12,725 bases of DNA from positions 1-12,725 of the forward strand of contig CAAGGF010000105.1 in assembly GCA_900769325.1 (NCBI GenBank), given 5' to 3'. This document shows positions 12,705-12,725 of this stretch, piece after piece. This stretch comes from Spirochaetia bacterium (lineage in GTDB: Bacteria; Spirochaetota; Spirochaetia; Treponematales; Treponemataceae). The first letter of the stretch is position 1; each line of letters begins with the position of its first letter. Below the pieces are notes generated by a model. That model was given only the letters and a program-made list of their open reading frames with translations, was not told the DNA's origin and did no database searches. Position numbers and translations under genes: made by a program.

Positions 12705-12725
12705 ATGAGATTCTATAAGAACCAG
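12705..12725 (+). CDS. Start of a probable IS110-family transposase, cut by window edge
   Basis: Seven codons, MRFYKNQ, are visible. The start is strongly supported by GGGGGA (12694-12699) 5 nt upstream of the ATG. From memory, many IS110-family transposases begin M(R/K)FYxxQH followed by YCGIDLH, with the first RuvC-like Asp in that motif. The match is suggestive but short. The structured non-coding region upstream fits the same family. IS110 transposases pair a DEDD RuvC-like domain with a Ser-containing domain and use a bridge RNA to recognise donor and target. If the following codons do not continue into YCGIDLH, this call fails. Confidence 0.55.

Overview
The window looks like a chromosomal segment from an AT-rich, anaerobic host-associated bacterium. 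I think a gut or rumen Treponema (spirochaete) is most likely. This rests on overall protein flavour, base composition and the dispersed GTCATTCCGAACTTGTTT-type repeats, not on a diagnostic marker, so the genus is an inference. No rRNA, tRNA or CRISPR array is visible.

Layout, left to right. Positions 1-33 hold the start of a minus-strand gene that runs off the window, divergent from adk (adenylate kinase with a zinc-type LID). The space between them carries a tandem 21-bp repeat and a perfect palindrome. A membrane-anchored HD-GYP (c-di-GMP phosphodiesterase-type) gene follows. It converges on, and overlaps by 4 bp, a minus-strand pair, add then ilvB (adenosine deaminase family and acetohydroxyacid synthase large subunit). 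Divergent from add is an nfeD-SPFH/stomatin pair, a membrane-microdomain module. Its end meets, 2 bp apart, a minus-strand pair for 1,3-diaminopropane synthesis: diaminobutyrate aminotransferase (dat) and diaminobutyrate decarboxylase (ddc), preceded by a leader of about 100 nt rich in overlapping hairpins. Upstream of these lies a minus-strand gene fusing HisA, HisI and HisE, three consecutive steps of histidine synthesis, in one chain. Then comes a plus-strand D12-class adenine DNA methyltransferase with no visible restriction partner, flanked by inverted copies of the dispersed repeat.

The right end (about 12451-12725) looks accessory. It is a structured, non-coding GC-richer stretch leading to a strong Shine-Dalgarno and an ORF beginning MRFYKNQ, which resembles the N-terminus of IS110-family transposases. 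If so, the stretch upstream is the IS left end, the place where IS110 elements encode their bridge (seek) RNA, and it sits directly beside a copy of the dispersed repeat. This is the most interesting part of the window, but the transposase body lies outside it.

Two broader patterns stand out. Three genes (nfeD, the HisA-HisIE fusion and the methyltransferase) lack a Shine-Dalgarno and have a -10-like box ending about 6-9 nt before the start codon, suggesting leaderless mRNAs. Two convergent gene pairs meet with no room for a terminator. The housekeeping genes do not form one pathway; they are small two-gene transcription units placed side by side.
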